From: EB88 sp965199135
GTDB lineage: Bacteria; Acidobacteriota; Terriglobia; Terriglobales; Acidobacteriaceae
Length of the DNA: 64,000 nt
Assembly: GCA_965199135.1 (NCBI GenBank)
Contig: OZ240685.1
Coordinates: forward strand, 248,001-312,000
Direction of reading: 5' to 3'
Positions within the stretch are counted from its first letter, which is position 1; each line of letters starts with the position of its first letter. Under the pieces are notes generated by a model. The model was not told where the DNA came from. It saw only the letters and a program-made list of their open reading frames with translations, and ran no database searches. Positions 49,701 to 57,684 of this stretch are shown in pieces. The position numbers and the translations under genes are program-made.

Positions 49701-50823
49701 GTGCAGCCTCGAAGCGGCCTGGCAGGTACGGCTCGCGAGGGATCGCAGACACGCGTCCGAGGATGCCGTCGAGCAGGAGCTCGGCTGTGCCGAGGGACGT
49801 TGTAATCCCGAGACCCTCGTGGCCCGTGGCGAGGAGGAGTGTTCGATCCTCGGAGCTGGCCGGACCAATCAGGGGGAGCTTATCGGGAGTCGCCGCGCGA
49901 AAGCCGGTCCAGGTGCGAATGGACGAGACCTCTGCCAGGGCAGGAAGGTATTCGACCGCTCGCGTCAGCATGCGCGCCAGCAGCTCCGGGCGGATTGCGG
50001 CATCTTCATCGCCAAACTGCCGGGAGGAACCGATCAACAGCTGGCCCGTGGCACGCGGCTGGACATTGAACGCGACCGAATCTTCCTCAGTCGCGTGGGC
50101 ACTCTTGAGATAGCCGAGTTCCACCAGTTGGTGCCGCAGGAAGCCCGGGTAGCTCTCTGTGATGAGGAGATGCCCTTTGCGCTTGCGCACGGCTGCCTTG
50201 TCCGGGAGGAGTTCGGGTGCGGTCCCGGTCGCGAGCACCAGGTGCTCAGCGTGAAAGACGCGGCGGTCGGCGAGATCGACGCGCCCATGCATCGCCCGGA
50301 TCACGTCGCCCCGGACCACGCGTGCGCCATGCGCTTCGGCCTCCGCCAGCATGGCCGCGGCGACGACCGGCGGGTACACGACGCTGTCCTGCTCGACGAG
50401 CAGGGCGCCGGCCAGTCCCGGACGCAGCGAAGGCTCGGCAGCGGCTAATTCGCTCGCCGACAGCGCCTGGCCGGGAACGCCGTGGTCCCTCAGAAAAGCT
50501 GCCTTGCGCTCGACCTCGGCCAGTTCTTCCTCGTCTGCCGCGACCCAGAGCGTGCCGGTTTCCCGGTACTCCGCGCCCGCAGGCAGGGTGTGCGCGAGCG
50601 AGCGCCAAAGCTCCTGCGCATAGCGCGTGAGCGCCCACTGGGCGGGGGAATCGTCCATCACCACGACGTGGCCCATGCCCGCGGCTGTGGCGCCGCTGCC
50701 CACCATGTCCCGTTCCACGACCAGAACGCGCAGCCCGGCCAGGCTCCCGGCCCGCGCAGAGGCTGCTCCAACGATGCCGGCACCGACCACGATCATGTCC
50801 GCGTCATGCCGGGGGGGCGTCAT
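49693..50823 (-). CDS. FAD-dependent oxidoreductase subunit (DAO family)
   Basis: 376 residues. DAO-type FAD site MIVVGAGIVGAASARAGSLA near residue 10, then MVGSGATAAGMGHVVVMDDS, EDSVAFNVQPRATGQLLIGS, and the C-terminal FAD-binding RTWTGFRAATPDKLPLIGPA with LLLATGHEGLGITTSLGTAEL. This is the catalytic subunit expected to oxidise cis-4-hydroxy-D-proline. Overlaps the epimerase stop by four bases (ATGA 50820-50823) and the Fe-S subunit by eight bases. Confidence 0.88.
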   Translation of the reverse strand: MTPPRHDADMIVVGAGIVGAASARAGSLAGLRVLVVERDMVGSGATAAGMGHVVVMDDSPAQWALTRYAQELWRSLAHTLPAGAEYRETGTLWVAADEEELAEVERKAAFLRDHGVPGQALSASELAAAEPSLRPGLAGALLVEQDSVVYPPVVAAAMLAEAEAHGARVVRGDVIRAMHGRVDLADRRVFHAEHLVLATGTAPELLPDKAAVRKRKGHLLITESYPGFLRHQLVELGYLKSAHATEEDSVAFNVQPRATGQLLIGSSRQFGDEDAAIRPELLARMLTRAVEYLPALAEVSSIRTWTGFRAATPDKLPLIGPASSEDRTLLLATGHEGLGITTSLGTAELLLDGILGRVSAIPREPYLPGRFEAAHA

Positions 50824-51836
50824 GGAAACAGTATCCCCTGTCGGAATGGATCCCCGGCCTCGAATGTGAGCTCCGCCTCGCCGGTGATCCAGGCGCGCCC
50901 GGTGATCTCGGGGATGATTCGCTCGCTCCCCGGCTTCTCCGGGCTATAACGCCCGGTGAAGACGGTGCCGAGAATCCCCTCCTGCTGCCACAGTTCGCCG
51001 GGCGCGAGAATGCCACGGGCGGCCAGGCAGGCCAGCTTGGCACTTGTGCCTGTGCCGCAGGGCGAGCGGTCGTAGGAGGTACCGGGGCAGAGGACGAAGT
51101 TACGGCTATGGTGGGCCTCATCGCGCGGAGCGGCAAACCACTCGATGTGATCGATCGACGCGCCCGCAGCCCCCGAGATGCCTGCGGCGATCAGGGCCTC
51201 ACGAACCTTCAGCGAGGCCTGTGCCAGTGGTTCGACGTTGGCGACCTCGAGAGAGACCGGGGCCGGCGTCGCAATCAGAAAGAACCAGTTGCCACCCCAG
51301 GCAACATCGCCGACCACCAGCCCGAGCCCGGGCACCTCGACGGTGACGTCAGCATGGAGCCGGTATGCGGGGACGTTCGTGACCGAAACAGAGCCGTCTT
51401 CATGCAGCTTCGCGGTGACGTCGCCGACCGGTGTTTCGATCCGGTGCAGTCCCGGGGCGATCCGGCCCAGGAAAGCCAGCGAGTGCACCAGGCCGATGGT
51501 TCCGTGGCCGCACATGCCCAGGTAGCCGACCTCGTTGAAGAAGATCACGGCAGCGGTGGATGCAGGGCTCTCGGGCTGGCACAGGAGCGCGCCGACCAGC
51601 ACTGCCGAGCCGCGTGGCTCGCCCACAATGCTCGGTCGGAAGGCCGGGAACTGGGCGCGGAGGTACTCCAACTGGTCTGCCAGCGGAGCGATGCCGAGAT
51701 CGGGCCCGCCGGCAAGCACAAGCCGCGTGGGCTCGCCCGCCGTATGGGAGTCGATCACGGAGACGGTGGTAGGGCGGTTTTCTTTGCCGTTCTGATGACG
51801 CGGTGGGGGAAAGCGAGAGAGGAGTTGTGTCGCCAT
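50820..51836 (-). CDS. 4-hydroxyproline 2-epimerase (proline racemase family)
   Basis: 338 residues. Proline-racemase fold with both catalytic cysteines: LGMCGHGTIGLVHSLAF and the later DRSPCGTGTSAKLACLA; the second Cys, instead of Thr, argues for an epimerase/racemase rather than a dehydratase. VIDSHTAGEPTRLVLAGGPD and MTPVGDVT-like ETPVGDVTAKL are family features. It converts trans-4-hydroxy-L-proline to cis-4-hydroxy-D-proline and starts the operon. The first about 25 residues are not conserved; only 89 bases separate it from the GTG start of the divergent MutS-like gene. Confidence 0.88.
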   Translation of the reverse strand: MATQLLSRFPPPRHQNGKENRPTTVSVIDSHTAGEPTRLVLAGGPDLGIAPLADQLEYLRAQFPAFRPSIVGEPRGSAVLVGALLCQPESPASTAAVIFFNEVGYLGMCGHGTIGLVHSLAFLGRIAPGLHRIETPVGDVTAKLHEDGSVSVTNVPAYRLHADVTVEVPGLGLVVGDVAWGGNWFFLIATPAPVSLEVANVEPLAQASLKVREALIAAGISGAAGASIDHIEWFAAPRDEAHHSRNFVLCPGTSYDRSPCGTGTSAKLACLAARGILAPGELWQQEGILGTVFTGRYSPEKPGSERIIPEITGRAWITGEAELTFEAGDPFRQGILFP

Positions 51837-51925
51837 GACGGGCTAGTTATACACGGATGGATACAACGGGGTCGAGCGTCAGCTCCGTCGCTCGCACCTG
51901 TAGCTTGGTAGGGGAGGCCCGCACT

Positions 51926-53731
51926 GTGACGATCAAGGTTGGAGAAGACGCAGGACCAGGCCCGCTGTACGGGGCGGCGCTCGAGCAGCTGCGAGCGGAG
52001 CAGAAGGCGTCGCAGCAACAGGAAACCCGGCTGGGCATGCTGAAGCTGGCGCTTGCAGTGGCTGCAGTGTTGCTGATCGTGCTGCTCTTGCACCAGCCTG
52101 GCCGGCTTGCGTGGGCGCTGGTGCCGATCGGGCTCTTCATCCCGGCCGCGGTGCTGCAGGAGCATGCGCTGCGGGCCGTTCGCCGGCGGACGCGCTCGAT
52201 CCAGTTTTATGAAAACGGGCTCGCCCGGGTGAGTGGACGCTTCATCGCGGAGGGCGGGGAGATGTTCGCAGATCCAGCCCACCCGTATGCGCGGGATCTG
52301 GACATCTTCGGCAAAGGGTCCCTGTTTGCACTGCTCGGAACGACACGGACAGCCGCCGGCGAGGCGGCGCTCGCGGAGTGGCTGCTCCACCCGGCAGTAC
52401 CCGGGGTGGTGCGGGAGCGCCAGGATGCGGTGCGTGAGCTGAGCGGGAAAGTTCCGCTCCGGGAAGCACTCTTCTGCGAAGGCGAGCCGGTGCGCAGGAG
52501 CGTCCACGCAGATGCGCTGACGCTATGGGGGCTGGAGCGCGGCCCGGAGACCAGATCGGGCCCGCAGGTCGGGCTCCTCGTGCTTGCCCTTCTATGGCTC
52601 CTGAGCCTTGCCGGATGGGCGTTCCTCGGGTTGGGCTGGATTCTTGCAGTGAGCACGGTTTTGAACATGGTCGTCGCTTACCGGCTTCACGCCCGGACAG
52701 AACGAGCGATCCGGGCGCTGGAAACGGCTTCAGGAGAGCTAGCGGTGCTCAGCCGGGTGCTCTCGCTGTTTGAGCAGCAAAGCTTTGCTGCCCCCCTGCT
52801 GGTGCAGCTACAAAGCATCCTGCGTGCCGGCGGCAGCTCCCCGGCGGCCGCGATCGAGAGTCTCCACCGGACCGCCTCGGCGCTCGAGTCACGCCGCAAT
52901 CCGCTGGCACGGGGACTCGACATTGTCCTCTTTTGGAGCAGTCACTTCGTGGCGCGCAGTGAACGCTGGCGGCAGCAGTTTGGCGCTGCAATCGGCACGT
53001 GGCTCCAGGCCCTGGGAGAGTTGGAGGCGCTGGCCGCTCTCGCCGGCTATGCCTATGAGCATCCCGAGGACGTCTTCCCGACATTCCGTGAGGATGGACC
53101 CCTGCTTGCAGCCGAGGGGCTGGCCCATCCGCTGCTGCCGCCGGGCGCCGCCCGCAACGACCTGACGCTTAGCCGGGAGCACCGGGTGTTGATCCTGAGC
53201 GGCGCGAATATGGCTGGCAAGAGCACCTTCATTCGGAGCCTGGGGATAAACGTGGTGCTGGCGCAGTGTGGCGCGCCGGTCCGGGCGCGCAGGATGGTGC
53301 TCTCACCCCTGTCGGTTGGGGCTTCGATCTCGATCGGCGACTCGCTTGGGAGCGGCGTCTCACGCTTCTATGCGGAGATCCAGCGGATCAAGCAGATTGC
53401 CGACCTGGCCGGAGAAACGCCGGTGCTGTTTCTGCTCGACGAGCTGTTTTCAGGAACGAACTCGCGCGACCGCCTGCGCGGCACGGAGTTCCTCCTGCGG
53501 GATCTATACGGCAAGGGCGCGATTGGAGTGGTGAGCACCCATGACCTGGCGCTGACGCAGATCGCCGAATCGTTGGGAGAGAGCGCTCGGAACGGGCACT
53601 TCGCTGACCAGCTCGGAGACGGCGAGCTTCGCTTCGACTACACGCTTCGGGAAGGCGTGGTGCGCACCAGCAATGCGCTGGCGCTGATGCGCTCGATTGG
53701 CCTCGCCGTGCCGGATGAACCGGTGCGTTAG
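51926..53731 (+). CDS. Membrane-anchored MutS-like ATPase
   Basis: 601 residues from the GTG at 51926, which has GGGGAGG at 51911-51917; the ATG at 51857 is less likely because it would leave only 20 bases to the divergent operon. Two hydrophobic hairpins occur in the first 260 residues (LGMLKLALAVAAVLLIVLLL, WALVPIGLFIPAAVL; and GLLVLALLWLLSLAGWAF, GWILAVSTVLNMVVAY). The C-terminal half has the MutS core and ATPase: the P-loop ILSGANMAGKSTFIRSLG, IGDSLGSGVSRFYAEIQRIK, LFLLDELFSGTNSRDR and VVSTHDLALT. The mismatch-binding and Smr domains are absent. The role is unknown; a DNA-transaction function at the membrane is only a guess. Confidence 0.85.
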   Translation: MTIKVGEDAGPGPLYGAALEQLRAEQKASQQQETRLGMLKLALAVAAVLLIVLLLHQPGRLAWALVPIGLFIPAAVLQEHALRAVRRRTRSIQFYENGLARVSGRFIAEGGEMFADPAHPYARDLDIFGKGSLFALLGTTRTAAGEAALAEWLLHPAVPGVVRERQDAVRELSGKVPLREALFCEGEPVRRSVHADALTLWGLERGPETRSGPQVGLLVLALLWLLSLAGWAFLGLGWILAVSTVLNMVVAYRLHARTERAIRALETASGELAVLSRVLSLFEQQSFAAPLLVQLQSILRAGGSSPAAAIESLHRTASALESRRNPLARGLDIVLFWSSHFVARSERWRQQFGAAIGTWLQALGELEALAALAGYAYEHPEDVFPTFREDGPLLAAEGLAHPLLPPGAARNDLTLSREHRVLILSGANMAGKSTFIRSLGINVVLAQCGAPVRARRMVLSPLSVGASISIGDSLGSGVSRFYAEIQRIKQIADLAGETPVLFLLDELFSGTNSRDRLRGTEFLLRDLYGKGAIGVVSTHDLALTQIAESLGESARNGHFADQLGDGELRFDYTLREGVVRTSNALALMRSIGLAVPDEPVR

Positions 53732-54336
53732 CGACCGGCTTCGATGCTGATGTCGATCTTGACGTCGTCGCCGAGGGCCGCATCCCCGGACTTGAGCGTG
53801 CCATTCCAGTTCAGTCCGAAATCCTTGCGGTTGATCGTGGTGGTGGCCTCGAAGCCGCGGGCCTTGGACTTGCCGTCCATGCCGGTCTGCTCCTTGCTGG
53901 GCGCATCGACCTTCAAGACGACGGTCTTGGTGACGCCATGCATGGTCAGGTCTCCGGTGAGGTCAAAACCTGCGCCATCTGCCTTCACCGACTTGCTCTT
54001 GAAGGTCATCGTCGGGTACTTCGCCACATCGAAGAAGTCACCGGACTTGAGGTGGGTGTCGCGCTGGGCAACGCCCGTGTCGACCGTGCTCACGTCGATG
54101 GTGGCCTCCACGCTGGACTTCGTGATGTCGGAAGGATCGAAGTTGACAGTTCCTTCAATATTGCCGAAGCGGCCGTGCACATTCGAAATGGCCATGTGGC
54201 GGATGGTGAAGTCGGCTTCAGAGTGAGCCTTGTCGATCTTGTAGCTGGCGACCTCGGCAGAGGCGCTCATCGCGACGAAAAGGGCCGCGGACACGAGCAT
54301 GGACCCGCTCAAACGAACAGAAAGACGCTGCATCAT
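53728..54336 (-). CDS. YceI-family periplasmic protein
   Basis: 202 residues from the ATG at 54336 with AGGAGA upstream. Signal peptide GSMLVSAALFVAMSASAEVA, then a lipocalin-like YceI fold: YKIDKAHSEADFTIRHMAIS, NVHGRFGNIEGTVNFDP, IDVSTVDTGVAQRDTHLKS, KYPTMTFKSKSV, and the C-terminal DFGLNWNGTLKSGDAALGDD. YceI proteins bind polyisoprenoids and are often induced by base or oxidative stress. The stop overlaps the MutS-like stop by four bases tail to tail. A MarR-type regulator gene lies upstream. Confidence 0.92.
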   Translation of the reverse strand: MMQRLSVRLSGSMLVSAALFVAMSASAEVASYKIDKAHSEADFTIRHMAISNVHGRFGNIEGTVNFDPSDITKSSVEATIDVSTVDTGVAQRDTHLKSGDFFDVAKYPTMTFKSKSVKADGAGFDLTGDLTMHGVTKTVVLKVDAPSKEQTGMDGKSKARGFEATTTINRKDFGLNWNGTLKSGDAALGDDVKIDISIEAGR

Positions 54337-54389
54337 AGACTTCTCCTGGTGGCGCAGGCGACAGATGAACCTGCCCAGAAGCATGTTGT

Positions 54390-54407
54390 AACACGCATAC
54401 GCTTGTT
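54390..54407. promoter_or_regulatory. Candidate MarR operator
   Basis: Imperfect inverted repeat AACACGC-ATAC-GCTTGTT (6 of 7 pairs) about 55 bases upstream of the yceI start and 40 bases before the MarR stop. It is a reasonable place for a regulator site controlling yceI; there is no direct evidence. Confidence 0.3.
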
Positions 54408-54447
54408 GACACCACCAAAAGAAAGCAAAGAGTGCTTGAAGGTGTCG

Positions 54448-54924
54448 TCAGGAAGCGGAATGGGGGGCACGCGCAGCCTCCAGGAGCTGGATCAACTGCT
54501 GAATCTCTGCATCGGAGAGGTGGGCAAGCTGGTTCTCGATGATGGTGTGGGACGGTACATCGAGGTGGTGCAGGATCGCCAGCCCGCGCTCGGTGATTCG
54601 GGCCTTGACCATGCGCCGGTCAGCAACACCTCGGGTGCGCGTCACGAGGCCGCCGCGCATCATGCGATCGAGCAGGCGGGACACATCGGGAACCTGGGTG
54701 ACCAGCCGCGCGCCGACTTCATGCCGGCAGAGTCCTTCTTCTCCGGCGCCGCGCAGGATGCGAAGAACGTTGTACTGGGTGAGGGTGATGCCCTGGATGC
54801 GCAGCGCCTGTTCCCAGGCGTGGGTCAAAACGGCCGTGGTTCGCGCCATCTGGATGAAGGCTTCCTGCCGCGGACTGTCGAAAGGCTTGGTCTGCTTGAT
54901 TTCGTGCTGCAGGCCATTGGACAT
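54448..54924 (-). CDS. MarR-family transcriptional regulator
   Basis: 158 residues, normal length. Winged-helix regulator: ITLTQYNVLRILRGAGEEGL, the recognition helix region EVGARLVTQVPDVSRLLDRM and the wing GLVTRTRGVADRRMVKARIT, followed by the C-terminal dimerisation helix. It is upstream of yceI on the same strand, so it may control that gene or respond to a small aromatic or oxidative signal. The tRNA-Ala gene lies immediately behind it. Confidence 0.92.
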   Translation of the reverse strand: MSNGLQHEIKQTKPFDSPRQEAFIQMARTTAVLTHAWEQALRIQGITLTQYNVLRILRGAGEEGLCRHEVGARLVTQVPDVSRLLDRMMRGGLVTRTRGVADRRMVKARITERGLAILHHLDVPSHTIIENQLAHLSDAEIQQLIQLLEAARAPHSAS

Positions 54925-54946
54925 GCGGGACGCCTTGGGGAAGGAA

Positions 54947-55022
54947 TGGTGGAGCTAAGCGGGATCGAACCGCTGACCTCCTCGTTGCGAACGAGGCGCT
55001 CTCCCAGCTGAGCTATAGCCCC
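54947..55022 (-). tRNA. tRNA-Ala (anticodon CGC)
   Basis: 76 bases with the CCA encoded (54947-54949 on the complement). Reading on the minus strand: acceptor stem GGGGCTA pairing with TAGCTCC through one G-T pair, D arm, anticodon stem CCTCG/CGAGG enclosing loop TTCGCAA (anticodon CGC, reads GCG Ala codons), and T arm with GGTTCGATCC. The cloverleaf is complete. It is transcribed toward the MarR gene. Confidence 0.95.
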
Positions 55023-55191
55023 ATCGAAAACCCGTTTGGCGAGTCTGCTGGCGGAATGAGATTGATACTAGCAGGAGCTCTGGCGTCGAGCAAAATAGCC
55101 TGCCTGGCGGGCGGGGCGGGCACCGAACTTGCTCCTGGTCAGATTTCCTATTTTTGGTAGACACTTTCCACCGAATCTATGAAAAAAAGTG

Positions 55192-55220
55192 TTGACCTCG
55201 CCGGAAGTGAGAGATACCTT
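55192..55220 (+). promoter_or_regulatory. Candidate promoter upstream of a structured region
   Basis: TTGACC (55192-55197) and, after exactly 17 bases, TACCTT (55215-55220), a weak -10. The -35 is good. It could drive a non-coding RNA or the rpoZ/rho transcript; only the -35 is well matched. Confidence 0.3.
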
Positions 55221-55263
55221 GACGTTGCGGTCGCAAAAAGTGAACGTTTCGGAGCGAAATGTT

Positions 55264-55340
55264 GCTTCGAGGCGCGCTTCCACGGCCTGCCAAGACAGCG
55301 TTCCAGGCCATGTGCGGCACGGCCCGAAGCCTGTCGAAGC
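55264..55340. other. Possible structured RNA in the tRNA-rpoZ gap
   Basis: The 540 bases between the tRNA and rpoZ contain no convincing gene. Within them GCTTCGA (55264-55270) pairs with TCGAAGC (55334-55340), enclosing GGCCTG (55284-55289) paired with CAGGCC (55304-55309); outside it a TTTCG/CGAAA mini-hairpin stands at about 55249. Together this gives a long stem with a large internal bubble, reminiscent of a 6S-like regulatory RNA, but no known RNA family is recognised. Also visible are an AT-rich CTATAAAA at 55420 and the run-up to rpoZ. Confidence 0.3.
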
Positions 55341-55560
55341 GATACAGACAGGGTTCTTAAGTTTGCCCAGAGTAAGCGGTAGGCAGCAACCTACCGAATC
55401 CAAATGTATCCGGCGGCGTCTATAAAACACGGGATGGAGTGACGTCCTGTGTGCCACATCAATCGCACTGAAAAGCTGACGGCAATGCCGTTGCCTTCTT
55501 CATCCAAACCAGCAGTACACCGCAGCTTTGGACGACTTTCATCAAGGAGTTTTGTCGCGC

Positions 55561-55779
55561 ATGCGCTCTGATCTGATCTTTGGGGCATTGGCCCACCTTG
55601 AAAACCGCTACCAGCTTTGCCAACTCGCTTCCAAGGCGACCCGTAAGCTTCACAAGCCCAACACCCGCCTTCAGGATACGACCAACGAAGTGTTGGCACG
55701 TTTCCACGACACCAACCCGGCCTCGGAGAAGCTTCTCTCCTCGCACCAGGCTGAACAAGAGCAGCGCCGCGCGGCCTAA
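55561..55779 (+). CDS. rpoZ: RNA polymerase omega subunit (acidobacterial type)
   Basis: 72 residues. The N-terminal helix MRSDLIFGALAHLENRYQLC and the conserved core LASKATRKLHKPNTRLQDTT, followed by NEVLARF, match the short omega subunit I associate with acidobacteria; the pattern NRY-x-LC-x-LA-x-KATRKLH is the key. Omega stabilises the beta-prime fold. It is close to rho on the same strand, and the ATG was chosen as the first Met that leaves the family start. Assignment is moderate because the protein is short and divergent. Confidence 0.7.
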   Translation: MRSDLIFGALAHLENRYQLCQLASKATRKLHKPNTRLQDTTNEVLARFHDTNPASEKLLSSHQAEQEQRRAA

Positions 55780-55901
55780 GCCCGCGGCCTGCTGTTCCGT
55801 CTCACTCCTCTCACTCCCCGTACTGCCCCCTTCCTGCGAAAGCCTGTGTTCTCCCCCGGCGCGCCTTCCCCTCCCTTCCGCTCGAACCCTCGTAGGTGAA
55901 A

Positions 55902-57152
55902 ATGACCATCCTTGAACTAAAAGAAAAAAACATTACGGAGTTGAGCCGCATTGCGCGCTCGCTCGACATTCCCGGCGCAAGCGGCCTCCGCAAGCAAGAC
56001 CTCATCTTCAAGATTCTGCAGGCACAGAGCGAAAAAGAAGGCCACATTTTCGCGGAAGGCGTTCTTGAGATCCTTCCTGACGGCTACGGCTTTTTGCGCT
56101 CCCCGGATTACAACTACCTTCCGGGTCCGGATGACATTTATGTCTCCCCATCGCAGATCCGCAAGTTTGATCTGAAGACCGGCGATACGATCTCTGGCAA
56201 TGTGCGTCCCCCGCATGAAGGCGAGAAGTACTTCGCGCTGGTGAAGATCGAGGCGATCAACTTCGAGTCGCCGGAGGAGACGCGCAACAAGATTCTGTTC
56301 GACAATCTGACTCCCTTGTATCCGCAGGAGCGGATCAAGATGGAGACGGTGCGGGAATCGATCTCGGGCCGCGTGATGGACATGCTGACGCCGATTGGCA
56401 AGGGCCAGCGTGGCCTGATCGTCGCGCCCCCGCGCACCGGCAAGACCATGCTCTTGCAGGCAATCGCGAACTCCGTGACCACGAATCACCCGGAAGTCGC
56501 ACTGATCGTGCTGCTGATCGACGAGCGCCCGGAAGAAGTTACGGATATGCAACGTTCGGTGAAGGGCGAGGTGATTTCCTCGACCTTCGACGAGCCGGCC
56601 GCACGCCACGTGCAGGTTGCCGAGATGGTGATTGAGAAGGCTAAGCGACTGGTCGAGCATAAGCGCGATGTGGTGATCCTGCTCGACTCGATCACGCGTC
56701 TTGCGCGCGCCTACAACACGATTGTGCCGCCTTCGGGCAAGGTGCTCTCAGGCGGTGTGGACTCAAACGCGCTGCAGCGCCCGAAGCGCTTCTTCGGCGC
56801 GGCGCGCAATATCGAGGAAGGCGGCTCGCTGACGATTATCGCGACTGCGCTGGTCGATACCGGCTCGCGCATGGACGAGGTGATCTTCGAAGAGTTCAAG
56901 GGTACCGGCAACATGGAAGTCATCCTGGACCGCAAGCTGATCGACAAGCGCGTCTTCCCGGCGATCGATATTCAGCGCTCGGGCACGCGTAAGGAAGAGC
57001 TGCTGATCGGCAAGGAAGACCTCAGCCGGGTGTGGGTGCTGCGCAAGGTCCTGAACCCGCTGTCGCCGACCGAAGCCATGGAACTGCTGGTCGACAAGCT
57101 GGGGAAGACCCGCAACAACGCGGAGTTTCTCCACAACATGAGCTCACTCTAG
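55902..57152 (+). CDS. rho: Transcription termination factor Rho
   Basis: 416 residues from the ATG at 55902 (GTG at 55896 is an alternative but overlaps the ribosome site). Rho-N helices (LKEKNITELSRIARSLDIPG), the cold-shock RNA-binding domain with DGYGFLRSPDYNYLPGPDDI, the Walker A APPRTGKTMLLQAI and Walker B VILLDSITRLARAYN, the R-loop AARNIEEGGSLTIIATALVD, and the conserved C-terminal LIGKEDLSRVWVLRKVL. Hexameric ATP-dependent helicase that stops transcription on untranslated RNA. A strong intrinsic terminator follows it. Confidence 0.97.
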   Translation: MTILELKEKNITELSRIARSLDIPGASGLRKQDLIFKILQAQSEKEGHIFAEGVLEILPDGYGFLRSPDYNYLPGPDDIYVSPSQIRKFDLKTGDTISGNVRPPHEGEKYFALVKIEAINFESPEETRNKILFDNLTPLYPQERIKMETVRESISGRVMDMLTPIGKGQRGLIVAPPRTGKTMLLQAIANSVTTNHPEVALIVLLIDERPEEVTDMQRSVKGEVISSTFDEPAARHVQVAEMVIEKAKRLVEHKRDVVILLDSITRLARAYNTIVPPSGKVLSGGVDSNALQRPKRFFGAARNIEEGGSLTIIATALVDTGSRMDEVIFEEFKGTGNMEVILDRKLIDKRVFPAIDIQRSGTRKEELLIGKEDLSRVWVLRKVLNPLSPTEAMELLVDKLGKTRNNAEFLHNMSSL

Positions 57153-57171
57153 GAGCATGGGTGCCGGTTGC

Positions 57172-57203
57172 AAAAGGGGGAAGCGCCAGGCGCTTCCCCT
57201 TTT
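57172..57203 (+). terminator. Intrinsic terminator after rho
   Basis: GGGGAAGCGC (57177-57186), three-base loop, GCGCTTCCCC (57190-57199), then TTTT, preceded by AAAA. The arrangement can work in both directions and stands between rho and the converging YciI-like gene. Confidence 0.88.
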
Positions 57204-57213
57204 CCGTGCCCGC

Positions 57214-57600
57214 TCATACCGGCTTTGCGGGGAACTCGATCTTGATTCCGTCAACGGAAGGCAGCAGCGCGGGGAGTAACCGCACACTTACCCGCCCGGC
57301 GATCACCGCGGGATCTGCCTGCGCTATCTCCAGGGCGGCCGCTGCATGGGCCGCCTCGATGATCGAGAAGCCGACGATCTCCCCACCATCGGTAACGGGA
57401 CCAGCGACCTTGTACCGGCGCCACTCGATCTGCTCGCGCAAAAACGCCAGCTGGGCGGGCATGAGGTCCTCGGCGCCTTCCGGGTCGTCCCACTTTTCGG
57501 CTTTCACAAGAAAGCAAAGGAAATACGGCTTCAGGTTTTTTGGAATATCGCGGGGCGGTCGCTGGGAAGATACCGCACTTGAGTCATCAGACACGTGCAC
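57214..57600 (-). CDS. YciI-like (YCII-domain) protein
   Basis: 128 residues. The N-terminal 20 residues are disordered; the rest is a ferredoxin-like alpha/beta YCII domain: LKPYFLCFLVKAEKWDDP, LAFLREQIEWRRYKVAGPVT, GEIVGFSIIEAAHAAAALEI followed by a last strand. YciI-type proteins are dehalogenase-like or decarboxylase-like in some cases, but most have no proven function. It converges on rho with a shared terminator. Confidence 0.75.
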   Translation of the reverse strand: MHVSDDSSAVSSQRPPRDIPKNLKPYFLCFLVKAEKWDDPEGAEDLMPAQLAFLREQIEWRRYKVAGPVTDGGEIVGFSIIEAAHAAAALEIAQADPAVIAGRVSVRLLPALLPSVDGIKIEFPAKPV

Positions 57601-57684
57601 CTCTTTCCCGGAGAGGATACCTCAGTCACACCTCTCGGCCTGACCTGCTAACCTCCGCAGGCGAGGGTGGGTACACTGGGCCCT

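Noticed and set aside
55189..55425. Small plus-strand frames in the tRNA-rpoZ gap
   Set aside because: Two overlapping short frames without ribosome sites, domain or membrane signal; the inverted-repeat structure explains the stretch better.
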